From positions 310,001 to 374,000 of the forward strand of contig NZ_JBGCBY010000001.1 of the NCBI RefSeq assembly GCF_041262165.1: a stretch of 64,000 nucleotides of DNA, written 5' to 3'. Below the pieces are notes generated by a model that was not told where the DNA came from, did no database searches, and worked only from the letters and a program-made list of their open reading frames with translations. The position numbers and the translations under genes are program-made. This DNA comes from Streptacidiphilus sp041262165. GTDB taxonomy: Bacteria; Actinomycetota; Actinomycetes; Streptomycetales; Streptomycetaceae. Positions 15,956 through 23,596 of the stretch are shown here, one piece after another (the first letter of the stretch is position 1; every line of letters starts with the position of its first letter).

Positions 15956-16855
15956 GTGTCTGAGTCCCACCTGTACGACGCCGCGCAGGCCCCCGAGGCT
16001 GACGAAGCCGTCGAGTCGGCCGACGCTGCGGAGCAGGACGCGTCTGCGTGGGCCGAGGCCGACGACTCCGCCGAGCAGATCATCGACAACGTCGATAGTG
16101 ACGCCGACGAGGTCGAGGCTGCCGACGACGCCGACGGGCTCTCCGCCGAGGAAGAGGCGATGAGCGTGGTCACCTCCGAGGAGTCCGAGGCCCTCGAGGC
16201 CAGCGAAGGAGCCGAGGCCGAGGCCACCGCGGAGGACGAGGTCGAGATCGACCCGATTGTCGCCTTCCGTGAGGAGCTGCGCATCGCTCCCGGCGAGTGG
16301 TACGTCATCCACACCTACGCCGGTTACGAGAACCGGGTGAAGTCCAACCTGGAGCAGCGCGCCGTCTCGCTCAACGTCGAGGACTACATCTACCAGGCCG
16401 AGGTGCCCCAGGAAGAGGTCGTCCAGATCAAGAACGGCGACCGCAAGACCATCCGCCAGAACAAGCTCCCCGGCTACGTGCTGGTGCGCATGGACCTGAC
16501 GAACGAGTCCTGGGGCGTCGTCCGCAACACTCCCGGTGTCACCGGCTTCGTCGGCAACGCCTACGACCCGTACCCGCTGACGCTGGACGAGGTCGTCAAG
16601 ATGCTCGCCCCGGATGTCGAGCGCGCCGCGGCCAAGGAGGCCGGCCGGCCGTCCAACGTCCGTCCGTCCGAGGTCCAGGTCCTGGACTTCGAGGTCGGGG
16701 ACTCGGTCACCGTCACCGACGGCCCGTTCGCCACGCTCCAGGCGACGATCAACGAGATCAACCCGGACTCCAAGAAGGTCAAGGGCCTGGTCGAGATCTT
16801 CGGCCGGGAGACCCCGGTCGAGCTCTCCTTCGACCAGATCGCCAAGAACGACTGA
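15956..16855 (+). CDS. nusG: Transcription termination/antitermination protein NusG
   Basis: A 299-aa NusG. Residues 1-100 form an acidic, low-complexity Glu/Asp/Ala extension seen in high-GC actinobacteria. The NGN domain begins at EWYVIHTYAGYENRVKSNLE (about 114) and the KOW domain occupies about 245-299 (VGDSVTVTDGPFATLQATI). It binds the RNA polymerase clamp and couples transcription to Rho and ribosomes. GTG start. A strong terminator follows 19 bp after the stop, so rplK is not simply co-transcribed from here. Confidence 0.97.
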   Translation: MSESHLYDAAQAPEADEAVESADAAEQDASAWAEADDSAEQIIDNVDSDADEVEAADDADGLSAEEEAMSVVTSEESEALEASEGAEAEATAEDEVEIDPIVAFREELRIAPGEWYVIHTYAGYENRVKSNLEQRAVSLNVEDYIYQAEVPQEEVVQIKNGDRKTIRQNKLPGYVLVRMDLTNESWGVVRNTPGVTGFVGNAYDPYPLTLDEVVKMLAPDVERAAAKEAGRPSNVRPSEVQVLDFEVGDSVTVTDGPFATLQATINEINPDSKKVKGLVEIFGRETPVELSFDQIAKND

Positions 16856-16874
16856 CGTCCGGCACCGCGTCATC

Positions 16875-16912
16875 CGAGGGCCCCGCACCGCTTCGCCGGT
16901 ACGGGGCCCTCG
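16875..16912 (+). terminator. nusG terminator
   Basis: 11-bp perfect stem (16875-16885 with 16902-16912) extended by an inner ACCG/CGGT stem. It separates nusG from the following 611-aa gene. Confidence 0.75.
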
Positions 16913-16960
16913 CGCATGGGTAGGACCCCCCACGACAGTGAGCTGGCAGGGGGAGCAGAT

Positions 16961-18796
16961 ATGGACACCGCCGGGATGGTCGCCCTGCTCCATCGCGCCG
17001 CCCTGGCCGAGCACGACGTCACGGGCGTGCTCGCGGTCCATCGCGATCCGACCGCCGACCGGCGGCTGTCCGAACGGGTCGACCGTGAGATGCGCAACCG
17101 GATCGCCGAGCTCGGGGGTTTCGGCGGATTCGCCGGGGCCGACGGCTTCGAGGACTTCCCGGCCGCCTCGGACTTCCCGGGCATGGAGCACGACACGCCC
17201 GACGGCGCTGGCCCGGACGGCCGGATGAGCTTTCGGCTCGCCGCGATCGACCGCTATCGGTGCGAGTGGGCCGACAGCGGCCGGGTCGAGGTCTGCGACG
17301 GCGTCGGCGCCTGGGAGTTCACGCCGGCCGACCCGACCGAGCCCGCACACGTCGTCGACCCATGGACGGACGCGACGCTCTTCGGCCTGTTCGATCCCTC
17401 CTGGCTGCTCTCCGGCTACGACCTGACGGTCCGTGAACCGGCGGCCGCTCCGGCCACGGCGGCCGGACGCCCGGCCTACCGGCTGTGTGCCGTGCCGCGC
17501 GAGGCCGCCGGACCCGGCCCGGTCCCCGGCCGGGAGGCCTTCCTCGACCGGATCGAGGTCGCGGTCGACGCCGAGACCGGCATCCTGCTCCAGACCGCCG
17601 AGATCTACGAGGGCCGGCCCGCAAAGACCAGGGAGCTCACCTCGCTGGCCTTCGGGAAAGGGAAAGGGACAGCCACAGGGACGACAGGGACGGGGGCGGA
17701 GTGGGACGAGTGCGACTTCCGCCCTCCCGCAGGCACACCCGTCGCACCCGAGCGCCCCGGCGACTTCGTCATCCACGCGCCCGTCCCGGCGCGGGTCATC
17801 GCTCACGGGGTGGGCATGGGCGTGCAGTACCTCGCCTGGCGGACAGCCGGATTCCTGCTGCGCCGCAGCGCCCACGTCGAGGAGTCCGCGCCCGACCAGG
17901 AGCCCTGGTGCGACCTCCTCCCCGCGCCCGAGCCCCTGGAGGAGGCGCCGCCGAGCCGCGACGAGCTGGCGGTGCTGCTGCACCGTGGCGGACGGTCCCT
18001 GCCCCTGCTCAGGGCCGAGCTGCACCACTGGACCGATCTCGCGGCGTTCCTGCGGCAGCTCCGCGGTCCGCGCGAGGACGACACCGCGCCGCCCGCCGGC
18101 TTCGAAGCGGAGCTGGCCGGATTCGCCCCACCGCGCAGCCACGCGATCAGCCGCTTCACTCTCGCCGGGCTGTCCCGCTACCGCGTCGAGTACCTGCGCG
18201 GTCCGCTCCCCGTGGCCGACGCGCGGGGCGCCCGGATCGTCAGCTGTGACGGCGTCCGCCGCTACGCCCTGCATCCGAACCGCCTGGTGACCGGCCTGCC
18301 TGAGCAGGTCGAGTGGAGTATCGGCAGTCTCGTCGACCCGGCCTGGCTGCTCTCCGCCCAGCTCACGCCGCACGGGTACGTCCGGCTCGGCGGGCGCCGC
18401 GCCGTCGCGGTGACCGCCGTGCCTCGCCGGCGTTCCGCCGCGGGAGCCGGTCGGCCCTTCCGCCGGGCCGAACTGGTCGTCGACGCCCAGTCGGGCATCC
18501 TGCTGCGCCTGACTCAGGGTGAGCCGGGCGAGATCACCGAGTGCCGCGAGCTGCGCGGGCTGGAGGCGGTGGCGGCCGGGACCAGCGCCGGCGACGGACT
18601 GTTCCGGCTGGCCGCGCCGCCCGGCGTGCGTACGGTGGAGAGCAGCGGAGGGCCGCTGGGCGACCTGGGGCTGCCGGCGCCGGTACGGGCGGCCGTGGGT
18701 GCCGCGACGCACCTGGCCAGCGGGGTGGCGCTGGCCGCGATCCTGCTTGCCCGTCGGCGGCGCCCGGTCCGGGGTGGACGCTCCCGCGACCAGTGA
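16961..18796 (+). CDS. Internally duplicated 611-aa protein of unknown function, between nusG and rplK
   Basis: I do not recognise this gene firmly. The protein is two similar halves. Half 1 has MVALLHRAA (residue 6), FDPSWLLSG (about 144) and VDAETGILLQ (202); half 2 has LAVLLHRGG (about 337), VDPAWLLSA (about 458) and VDAQSGILLR (about 507), in the same order and similar spacing. The pattern recalls the LolA/RseB-like lipid-binding sandwich fold. No signal peptide is seen; a hydrophobic stretch then RRRR near 580-600 could be a C-terminal tail anchor. GGGGGAG supports the ATG. Its location interrupts the usual nusG-rplK adjacency. Confidence 0.7.
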   Translation: MDTAGMVALLHRAALAEHDVTGVLAVHRDPTADRRLSERVDREMRNRIAELGGFGGFAGADGFEDFPAASDFPGMEHDTPDGAGPDGRMSFRLAAIDRYRCEWADSGRVEVCDGVGAWEFTPADPTEPAHVVDPWTDATLFGLFDPSWLLSGYDLTVREPAAAPATAAGRPAYRLCAVPREAAGPGPVPGREAFLDRIEVAVDAETGILLQTAEIYEGRPAKTRELTSLAFGKGKGTATGTTGTGAEWDECDFRPPAGTPVAPERPGDFVIHAPVPARVIAHGVGMGVQYLAWRTAGFLLRRSAHVEESAPDQEPWCDLLPAPEPLEEAPPSRDELAVLLHRGGRSLPLLRAELHHWTDLAAFLRQLRGPREDDTAPPAGFEAELAGFAPPRSHAISRFTLAGLSRYRVEYLRGPLPVADARGARIVSCDGVRRYALHPNRLVTGLPEQVEWSIGSLVDPAWLLSAQLTPHGYVRLGGRRAVAVTAVPRRRSAAGAGRPFRRAELVVDAQSGILLRLTQGEPGEITECRELRGLEAVAAGTSAGDGLFRLAAPPGVRTVESSGGPLGDLGLPAPVRAAVGAATHLASGVALAAILLARRRRPVRGGRSRDQ

Positions 18797-18800
18797 GTTA

Positions 18801-18986
18801 CGGCCTGGGGAGCGATAGGGCTCGGGTCAGCGCACGCCGTCCGGTGCCTTCGATTGCAAGGCGCCGGGACGCCCTTGTAGCGGAGCTACTGGGGCCCCGC
18901 GGCGCCGGCCGCTGATGTCAGAGCGGCAACGCGGCAAGCGGAGGTGCCGGACGGCGTGCGCCCGAGCCCTATCGCTCCCCAGGCCG
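18801..18986. repeat. Composite palindromic element upstream of rplK
   Basis: A 186-bp structure. The outer stem pairs 18801-18826 perfectly with 18961-18986 (26 bp), then after a 4-nt bulge (18827-18830) pairs 18831-18844 with 18947-18960 (14 bp), and continues 6 more pairs if G-U is allowed. The 90-nt interior has its own hairpin, 18860-18881 with 18885-18906 (17 Watson-Crick plus one wobble of 22), and a small CCGCT/AGCGG stem at 18909-18926. It starts 5 bp after the 611-aa gene. It could be a terminator, a MITE-like repeat or a structured RNA. Confidence 0.85.
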
Positions 18987-19137
18987 TTTAGGCTCGCCGC
19001 CCCTTTCGGGCTATCCTGGTTCGATGTGTGCGCAGAGCCAGGCCGTCCGGCCGGCGAGCCACACGGAAACCCAAGGCCCCGCCGCCGCGCTTCAGCGTGC
19101 CGGTCGGGAACACCTCTCGTAAGGACCCGGAGAGAGC

Positions 19138-19572
19138 ATGCCTCCCAAGAAGAAGAAGGTCACGGGGCTTATCAAGCTCCAGATCAACGCCGGCGCGGCC
19201 AACCCCGCGCCGCCCGTCGGCCCCGCGCTGGGCCAGCACGGTGTCAACATCATGGAGTTCTGCAAGGCCTACAACGCCGCGACCGAGTCGCAGCGTGGCA
19301 TGGTCGTGCCGGTGGAGATCACGGTCTACGAAGACCGTTCCTTCACCTTCATCACCAAGACTCCGCCGGCCGCTCGCCTGATCCTCAAGGCCGCGGGCGT
19401 GGAGAAGGGCTCCGGCGAGCCGCACAAGACCAAGGTCGCCAAGATCACGGCTGCCCAGGTCCGCGAGATCGCCACCACCAAGCTGCCCGACCTGAACGCC
19501 AACTCCCTGGAGCAGGCCGACAAGATCATCGCCGGCACTGCCCGGTCGATGGGCATCACCGTCGAGGGCTGA
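19138..19572 (+). CDS. rplK: 50S ribosomal protein L11
   Basis: A 144-aa L11, full length. The N-terminal [20 protein letters not shown] with [20 protein letters not shown] forms the domain that contacts the GTPase-associated centre and L7/L12 stalk base; the C-terminal domain binds 23S rRNA. Target region of thiopeptide antibiotics. GGAGAGAG precedes the ATG. It follows the composite palindrome by about 150 bp, with TATCCT at 19012-19017 as a possible -10 box. Confidence 0.98.
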
Positions 19573-19661
19573 GTACCTCTCAGCACTTGATCGGTAGTGG
19601 TAGGGCCGAGCGCGGCCCGCAGCCACCACAACTCCACGTCTTTAAATCCACAGGAGCAGCA

Positions 19662-20384
19662 GTGAAGCGCAGCAAGGCTCTGAACGCCGCGGCGGAGAAG
19701 ATCGACCGCGAGCGTCTGTACGCCCCCCTCGAGGCCATCCGCCTCGCCAAGGAGACCTCCACCTCCAAGTTCGACGGCACCGTCGAGGTCGCCATGCGTC
19801 TGGGTGTCGACCCGCGCAAGGCCGACCAGATGGTCCGCAGCACCGTCAACCTTCCGCACGGCACCGGCAAGACCGCCCGGGTCCTGGTCTTCGCGACCGG
19901 TGACCGTGCCGCGGCTGCGGAGGCTGCGGGTGCCGACATCGTCGGCGCCGACGAGCTGATCGACGAGGTCGCCAAGGGCCGTCTGGACTTCGACGCCGTC
20001 GTGTCCACCCCGGACCTGATGGGCAAGGTCGGTCGCCTGGGCCGCGTGCTCGGCCCCCGTGGCCTGATGCCGAACCCGAAGACCGGCACCGTGACCCCGG
20101 ACGTGGCCAAGGCCGTGACCGAGATCAAGGGCGGCAAGATCGAGTTCCGCGTCGACAAGCACTCGAACCTGCACCTGATCATCGGCAAGGTGTCCTTCGA
20201 CACCGACAAGCTGGTCGAGAACTACGCCGCCGCCCTGGACGAGGTGCTCCGCGCCAAGCCGTCCGCGTCGAAGGGTCGCTACATCAGGAAGATCGCGATC
20301 AGCACGACGATCGGCCCCGGCATCCAGGTCGACCCGAGCCGCACCCGCAACCTCCTCGTCGAGGAGGACCCCGCGTCGGTCTGA
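19662..20384 (+). CDS. rplA: 50S ribosomal protein L1
   Basis: A 240-aa L1, usual length, containing the signature GKVGRLGRVLGPRGLMPNPK. It forms the L1 stalk and in many bacteria represses its own operon by binding the leader mRNA. The GTG start with CAGGAGCAGC upstream was chosen; the larger open frame extends over rplK in another phase and is an artefact. 89 bp after rplK, so one transcription unit. Confidence 0.98.
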   Translation: MKRSKALNAAAEKIDRERLYAPLEAIRLAKETSTSKFDGTVEVAMRLGVDPRKADQMVRSTVNLPHGTGKTARVLVFATGDRAAAAEAAGADIVGADELIDEVAKGRLDFDAVVSTPDLMGKVGRLGRVLGPRGLMPNPKTGTVTPDVAKAVTEIKGGKIEFRVDKHSNLHLIIGKVSFDTDKLVENYAAALDEVLRAKPSASKGRYIRKIAISTTIGPGIQVDPSRTRNLLVEEDPASV

Positions 20385-20413
20385 CGACCGAGCGAGGCAG
20401 CAGTCGCGTTCTG

Positions 20414-20456
20414 ACGGGCCGGTACTTCTTCCGCAACGGAAGGGGTACCGGCCCGT
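20414..20456 (+). terminator. rplKA terminator
   Basis: 11-bp perfect stem (20414-20424 with 20446-20456) with an inner TTCCG/CGGAA stem. Confidence 0.8.
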
Positions 20457-20522
20457 CCGCATGTCGGTGGCCCGGTGTAGCGTCTGCTCGCAGATCTCAC
20501 ACGAACCACAGGGGGGTTCCAC

Positions 20523-21347
20523 ATGCGTACGACCCGCACGCTCTGTATCGCCACCGCCATGACCGCAGCGCTGGCGGCTCTGAGCGCCTGCTCCGCCTCG
20601 ACCGAGAAGGCAGCGACCGGCGCGGCCAAGTCCGCCGTCGCCACCGTCGCCGATGCGATGTCGCTGACCACCAAGACGACCGCCGGCTACACCTCCTCGA
20701 AGGTGAAGATGACGATGGTCATACCCACCGCCGGCACGATGACGATGTCCGGGTCGATGTCCCGCAATCCCATAGCGGTGGATCTGACCATGAACACCGC
20801 GCAGCTCCCTGACGGCATGCACCTGCTGATGTCCGGGGCCACCGAGTACATCAACATGGGTGCCGCCGGTGCCAAGCAGTTCAGCGGCAAGCACTGGCTG
20901 AAGATCGACTTCGCCTCGCTCGGCGCCCAGGGCAAGGCCCTCGCCGACTCCCTCAACAAGAGCGGCGGCCAGGACCCGTCGACGGCGGTGAAGCTGATGA
21001 CCTCGTCCGGGGACATCAAGCGGGTCGGCCAGGAGACCGTGGACGGGGTGTCCACCACGCGCTACTCCGGCACGGTGGACATCGCGAAGCTGGCCGCCGC
21101 CGCGGACCCGGCTTTCAAGTCGCTCATCGACCAGGAAACCAAGCTGGGGATGTCCACGGAGACCGTGGACATGTGGGTCAACGACCAGAACCTCCCGGTC
21201 AAGGTGCACGAGACGGCGGCGACCGCCAAGGGCACCATGGACATCACCATCCAGTACTCGGACTTCGGTAACACCCCGGTACAGATCACCGTGCCGCCGG
21301 CCGGTGACACCACGGATCTGGGCAGCCTGATGAAGAGCACCGGCTGA
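20523..21347 (+). CDS. Secreted lipoprotein, LppX/LprG-like
   Basis: A 274-aa lipoprotein. Signal peptide residues 1-22 end in lipobox L20-S-A-C23, so Cys23 would be lipidated and anchored outside the membrane. The mature part has long amphipathic beta strands (VKMTMVIPTAGTMTMSGSMS, WVNDQNLPVKVHETA), as in LolA-like lipoprotein carriers of actinobacteria. Lipid or glycolipid binding is inferred. CAGGGGGG precedes the ATG. A lipoprotein between rplA and rplJ is usual in streptomycetes. Confidence 0.85.
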   Translation: MRTTRTLCIATAMTAALAALSACSASTEKAATGAAKSAVATVADAMSLTTKTTAGYTSSKVKMTMVIPTAGTMTMSGSMSRNPIAVDLTMNTAQLPDGMHLLMSGATEYINMGAAGAKQFSGKHWLKIDFASLGAQGKALADSLNKSGGQDPSTAVKLMTSSGDIKRVGQETVDGVSTTRYSGTVDIAKLAAAADPAFKSLIDQETKLGMSTETVDMWVNDQNLPVKVHETAATAKGTMDITIQYSDFGNTPVQITVPPAGDTTDLGSLMKSTG

Positions 21348-21360
21348 CGCCTGCCGCACC

Positions 21361-21387
21361 GCCCGGCGGGCGATTTGCCCGCCGGGC
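21361..21387 (+). terminator. Lipoprotein gene terminator
   Basis: Perfect 11-bp stem (21361-21371 with 21377-21387) and GATTT loop. Confidence 0.85.
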
Positions 21388-21391
21388 CCGT

Positions 21392-21688
21392 TGTCACGTA
21401 CCTTGGGGACTGCCAAAGACCGCTGGTCGTTGCTACCTGCCCTGCGAAGGGTCAGTGTGGTGGCCGAAGGATCCGCGAAGGATGCGGACGACCCGCGCAG
21501 GATGGATGAGGACAATCGCGCTCCGGGTGCGTGCCGCAAGGCATGTCACGCGTTGAGCATGTTGAAGCCCCGTGCGCCTGCGCCGGGGCTGTCGTGTTTT
21601 TTCTGAGCACTTCTTCCGGCGGGACGGGCGTAGCAGGTCGACTCAACGGTCGGCCACGCATCGACATCACGGAAGGAGGCGTAAGCCT
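21392..21688 (+). promoter_or_regulatory. rplJ leader (L10 leader type) with internal attenuator
   Basis: Roughly 300-nt untranslated region before rplJ. It contains a GC-rich hairpin at 21566-21590 (AGCCCCG/CGGGGCT arms) followed by a T run at 21597-21602, the form of a transcription attenuator. In many bacteria this position carries the L10-L12 binding leader that autoregulates rplJL. The fine L10-binding fold was not verified, and no promoter was identified with confidence. Confidence 0.65.
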
Positions 21689-22258
21689 ATGGCAAGGCCC
21701 GACAAGGCTGCCGCCGTCGCCGAGCTCACGGACAAGTTCCGTGACTCCAACGCGGCCGTGCTGACCGAGTACCGCGGTCTGACCGTGGCGCAGCTGAAGA
21801 AGCTGCGTCGCTCGCTCGGCGACAACGCCAATTACGCCGTGGTGAAGAACACGCTGACCAAGATCGCTGCCAATCAGGCCGGGATCTCAGAGCTTGACGA
21901 CCTGTTCGCGGGTCCGACGGCTGTCGCCTTCGTCGCCGGTGACCCGGTGGAGTCGGCGAAGGCTCTGCGTGACTTCGCCAAGGAGAACCCCGCACTGATC
22001 ATCAAGGGCGGTGTCCTTGATGGTAAGGCGCTGTCCGCCGATGACATCAAGAAGCTCGCGGACCTTGAGTCCCGCGAGGTGCTGCTCGCCAAGCTGGCGG
22101 GTGGCCTGAAGGCGTCGATGGCCAAGGCCGCCGCCACCTTCCAGGCCCCCCTCACGGAGTTCGTCCGCACTGCGGAGGCGCTCCGGGCCAAGGTCGAGCA
22201 GGGCGGTGCCGGTACGCCGGCTCCCGCCGCCGAGGACGACGCTCCCGCCGCGGAGTAG
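21689..22258 (+). CDS. rplJ: 50S ribosomal protein L10
   Basis: A 189-aa L10. The conserved N-terminal half includes VLTEYRGLTVAQLKKLRRSL and the VKNTLTKIA segment that binds 23S rRNA; the C-terminal helix carries the L7/L12 dimers, ending in an Ala/Glu-rich tail. AAGGAGG at 21673-21679 fixes the ATG at 21689. Followed by rplL after 74 bp. Confidence 0.98.
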   Translation: MARPDKAAAVAELTDKFRDSNAAVLTEYRGLTVAQLKKLRRSLGDNANYAVVKNTLTKIAANQAGISELDDLFAGPTAVAFVAGDPVESAKALRDFAKENPALIIKGGVLDGKALSADDIKKLADLESREVLLAKLAGGLKASMAKAAATFQAPLTEFVRTAEALRAKVEQGGAGTPAPAAEDDAPAAE

Positions 22259-22332
22259 GACCCTCGCAGCGGGCCCGTACGCCCGCCTATCCGTACATCC
22301 GGCACCTGCCGAAATAGTGGAAGGACGCCATC

Positions 22333-22716
22333 ATGGCGAAGCTGTCCCAGGAAGAGCTGCTCGAGCAGTTCGCAGAGCTGACCCTCATCGAGCTCTCTGA
22401 GTTCGTCAAGGCCTTCGAGGAGAAGTTCGACGTCAAGGCTGCCGCCCCGGTCGCCGTCGCCGCCGGTGGTGGCGCTGCCGCCGTGGCCGACGAGGTCGAG
22501 GAGCAGGACGAGTTCGACGTCGTCCTCACCGCCGCCGGTGACAAGAAGATCCAGGTCATCAAGGAGGTGCGCTCCCTGACGTCCCTCGGCCTGAAGGAGG
22601 CGAAGGACCTCGTTGACGGCGTGCCCGCCACCGTCCTGGAGAAGGTTGCCAAGGACGCCGCGGAGAAGGCCAAGGCTGCCCTCGAGGCCGCTGGCGCCTC
22701 GGTCACCGTCAAGTAA
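22333..22716 (+). CDS. rplL: 50S ribosomal protein L7/L12
   Basis: A 127-aa L7/L12, full length: N-terminal dimerisation domain (LSQEELLEQFAELTLIELSE), Ala/Val-rich hinge (AAAPVAVAAGGGAAA), and the globular factor-binding domain with KIQVIKEVRSLTSLGLKEAK. It recruits translational GTPases. Ends in a strong terminator. Confidence 0.98.
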   Translation: MAKLSQEELLEQFAELTLIELSEFVKAFEEKFDVKAAAPVAVAAGGGAAAVADEVEEQDEFDVVLTAAGDKKIQVIKEVRSLTSLGLKEAKDLVDGVPATVLEKVAKDAAEKAKAALEAAGASVTVK

Positions 22717-22784
22717 TTTCGATTACCTGATCGGCGGTCTGCTCGCGCACCTGGTGCGCCGAACGGACCGAGCGCTCTGCACCG

Positions 22785-22824
22785 CCGAGGCGGTCACCCA
22801 CTTGGGTGACCGCCTCGGTTTTTT
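22785..22824 (+). terminator. rplJL terminator
   Basis: Perfect 15-bp stem (22785-22799 with 22804-22818), ACTT loop, followed by six T residues: a textbook intrinsic terminator. Confidence 0.95.
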
Positions 22825-23360
22825 GTTTGCTCCCCTTTCCCTGTCCCATCTATGACGATTCGCCACTTCTGTCGCCTGCCTGCTCCTCAGCATGTGCGGG
22901 GGCGAGTATGGTGATCGTCGTCGCTGCGGGTACGACCTGCCCGCAGCGGGCGCCGCGGAGTGTCCGGGGTCCACTCCGGAGCCGTACAGCGGTCGCCGAG
23001 CGGCCACCCCACCAGGGCAGTCGCCCGGCCCGACCGCCGGCGTCGGGCCTCGCCGGAGTGGGGTCGGCGGTGAGGTCGACAGGGGCTCGCCCTTGACGAA
23101 CGGCACGCGGCGCGCAATTCTCAGGACGCGAGGTTGTGCACGCGGCGGGAGTCCCCGAACCGTGCGGAGCAGCGGTGAGCAGGACCGGTTCCAGCTGTGG
23201 GCCAGAACCACGGGCCCGCGAATCTTCCGGATCGCAGGCATGGAACCAGGGTGTGGTGGGGAATACACACCCAGTAGGCAGTGACCGCCCCAGGGGGCGC
23301 CCTCAGCGAGGGTGATCCCGCGAGGTAGGGAGTTCGACGATTCGGTCTCCGAATCCGGAC
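22825..23360. other. Long spacer between rplL terminator and rpoB promoter
   Basis: About 535 bp with open frames in both directions, but their translations are Arg/Gly/Pro-rich with no recognisable motif and no good ribosome sites. I see no gene here. It may contain additional rpoBC promoters. Confidence 0.5.
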
Positions 23361-23389
23361 TGGACAGCAGTGTGCCTTGTGGCTACACT
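23361..23389 (+). promoter_or_regulatory. Predicted rpoBC promoter
   Basis: TGGACA at 23361-23366, 17-bp spacer, TACACT at 23384-23389: a good housekeeping-type match. It predicts an rpoB leader of about 200 nt, consistent with long rpoB leaders in streptomycetes. Confidence 0.75.
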
Positions 23390-23596
23390 GTCCCTTTGCG
23401 CTGCCTTTTAGCTGCTCCGTGACTCGACCCCCGGAGTCTGCACTACCCCGACCAGGGGTGGCACCCCGTTTGCGCACTGGCTCTGACCTGGAGATATGTC
23501 CGGGTTGTCGGCCCGTGCGGAAGCGCGGATGCTACCCGTGAGACGGGTGGGCCCGGTACGCGCGTAGTGAGTCCGAGCCCTCGGAAGGACCCCCTC

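Noticed and set aside
15842..18712. 956-codon open frame antisense to nusG and the 611-aa gene
   Set aside because: Crosses the nusG terminator and two sense genes; low-complexity sequence with no domain.
18915..19661. N-terminal extension of rplA reading across rplK
   Set aside because: L1 has a clear GTG start with ribosome site at 19662; the extension reads rplK out of frame and crosses the palindrome.
22892..23284. 130-codon open frame in the rplL-rpoB spacer
   Set aside because: Gly/Arg/Pro-rich, no ribosome site, no recognisable motif; treated as non-coding.
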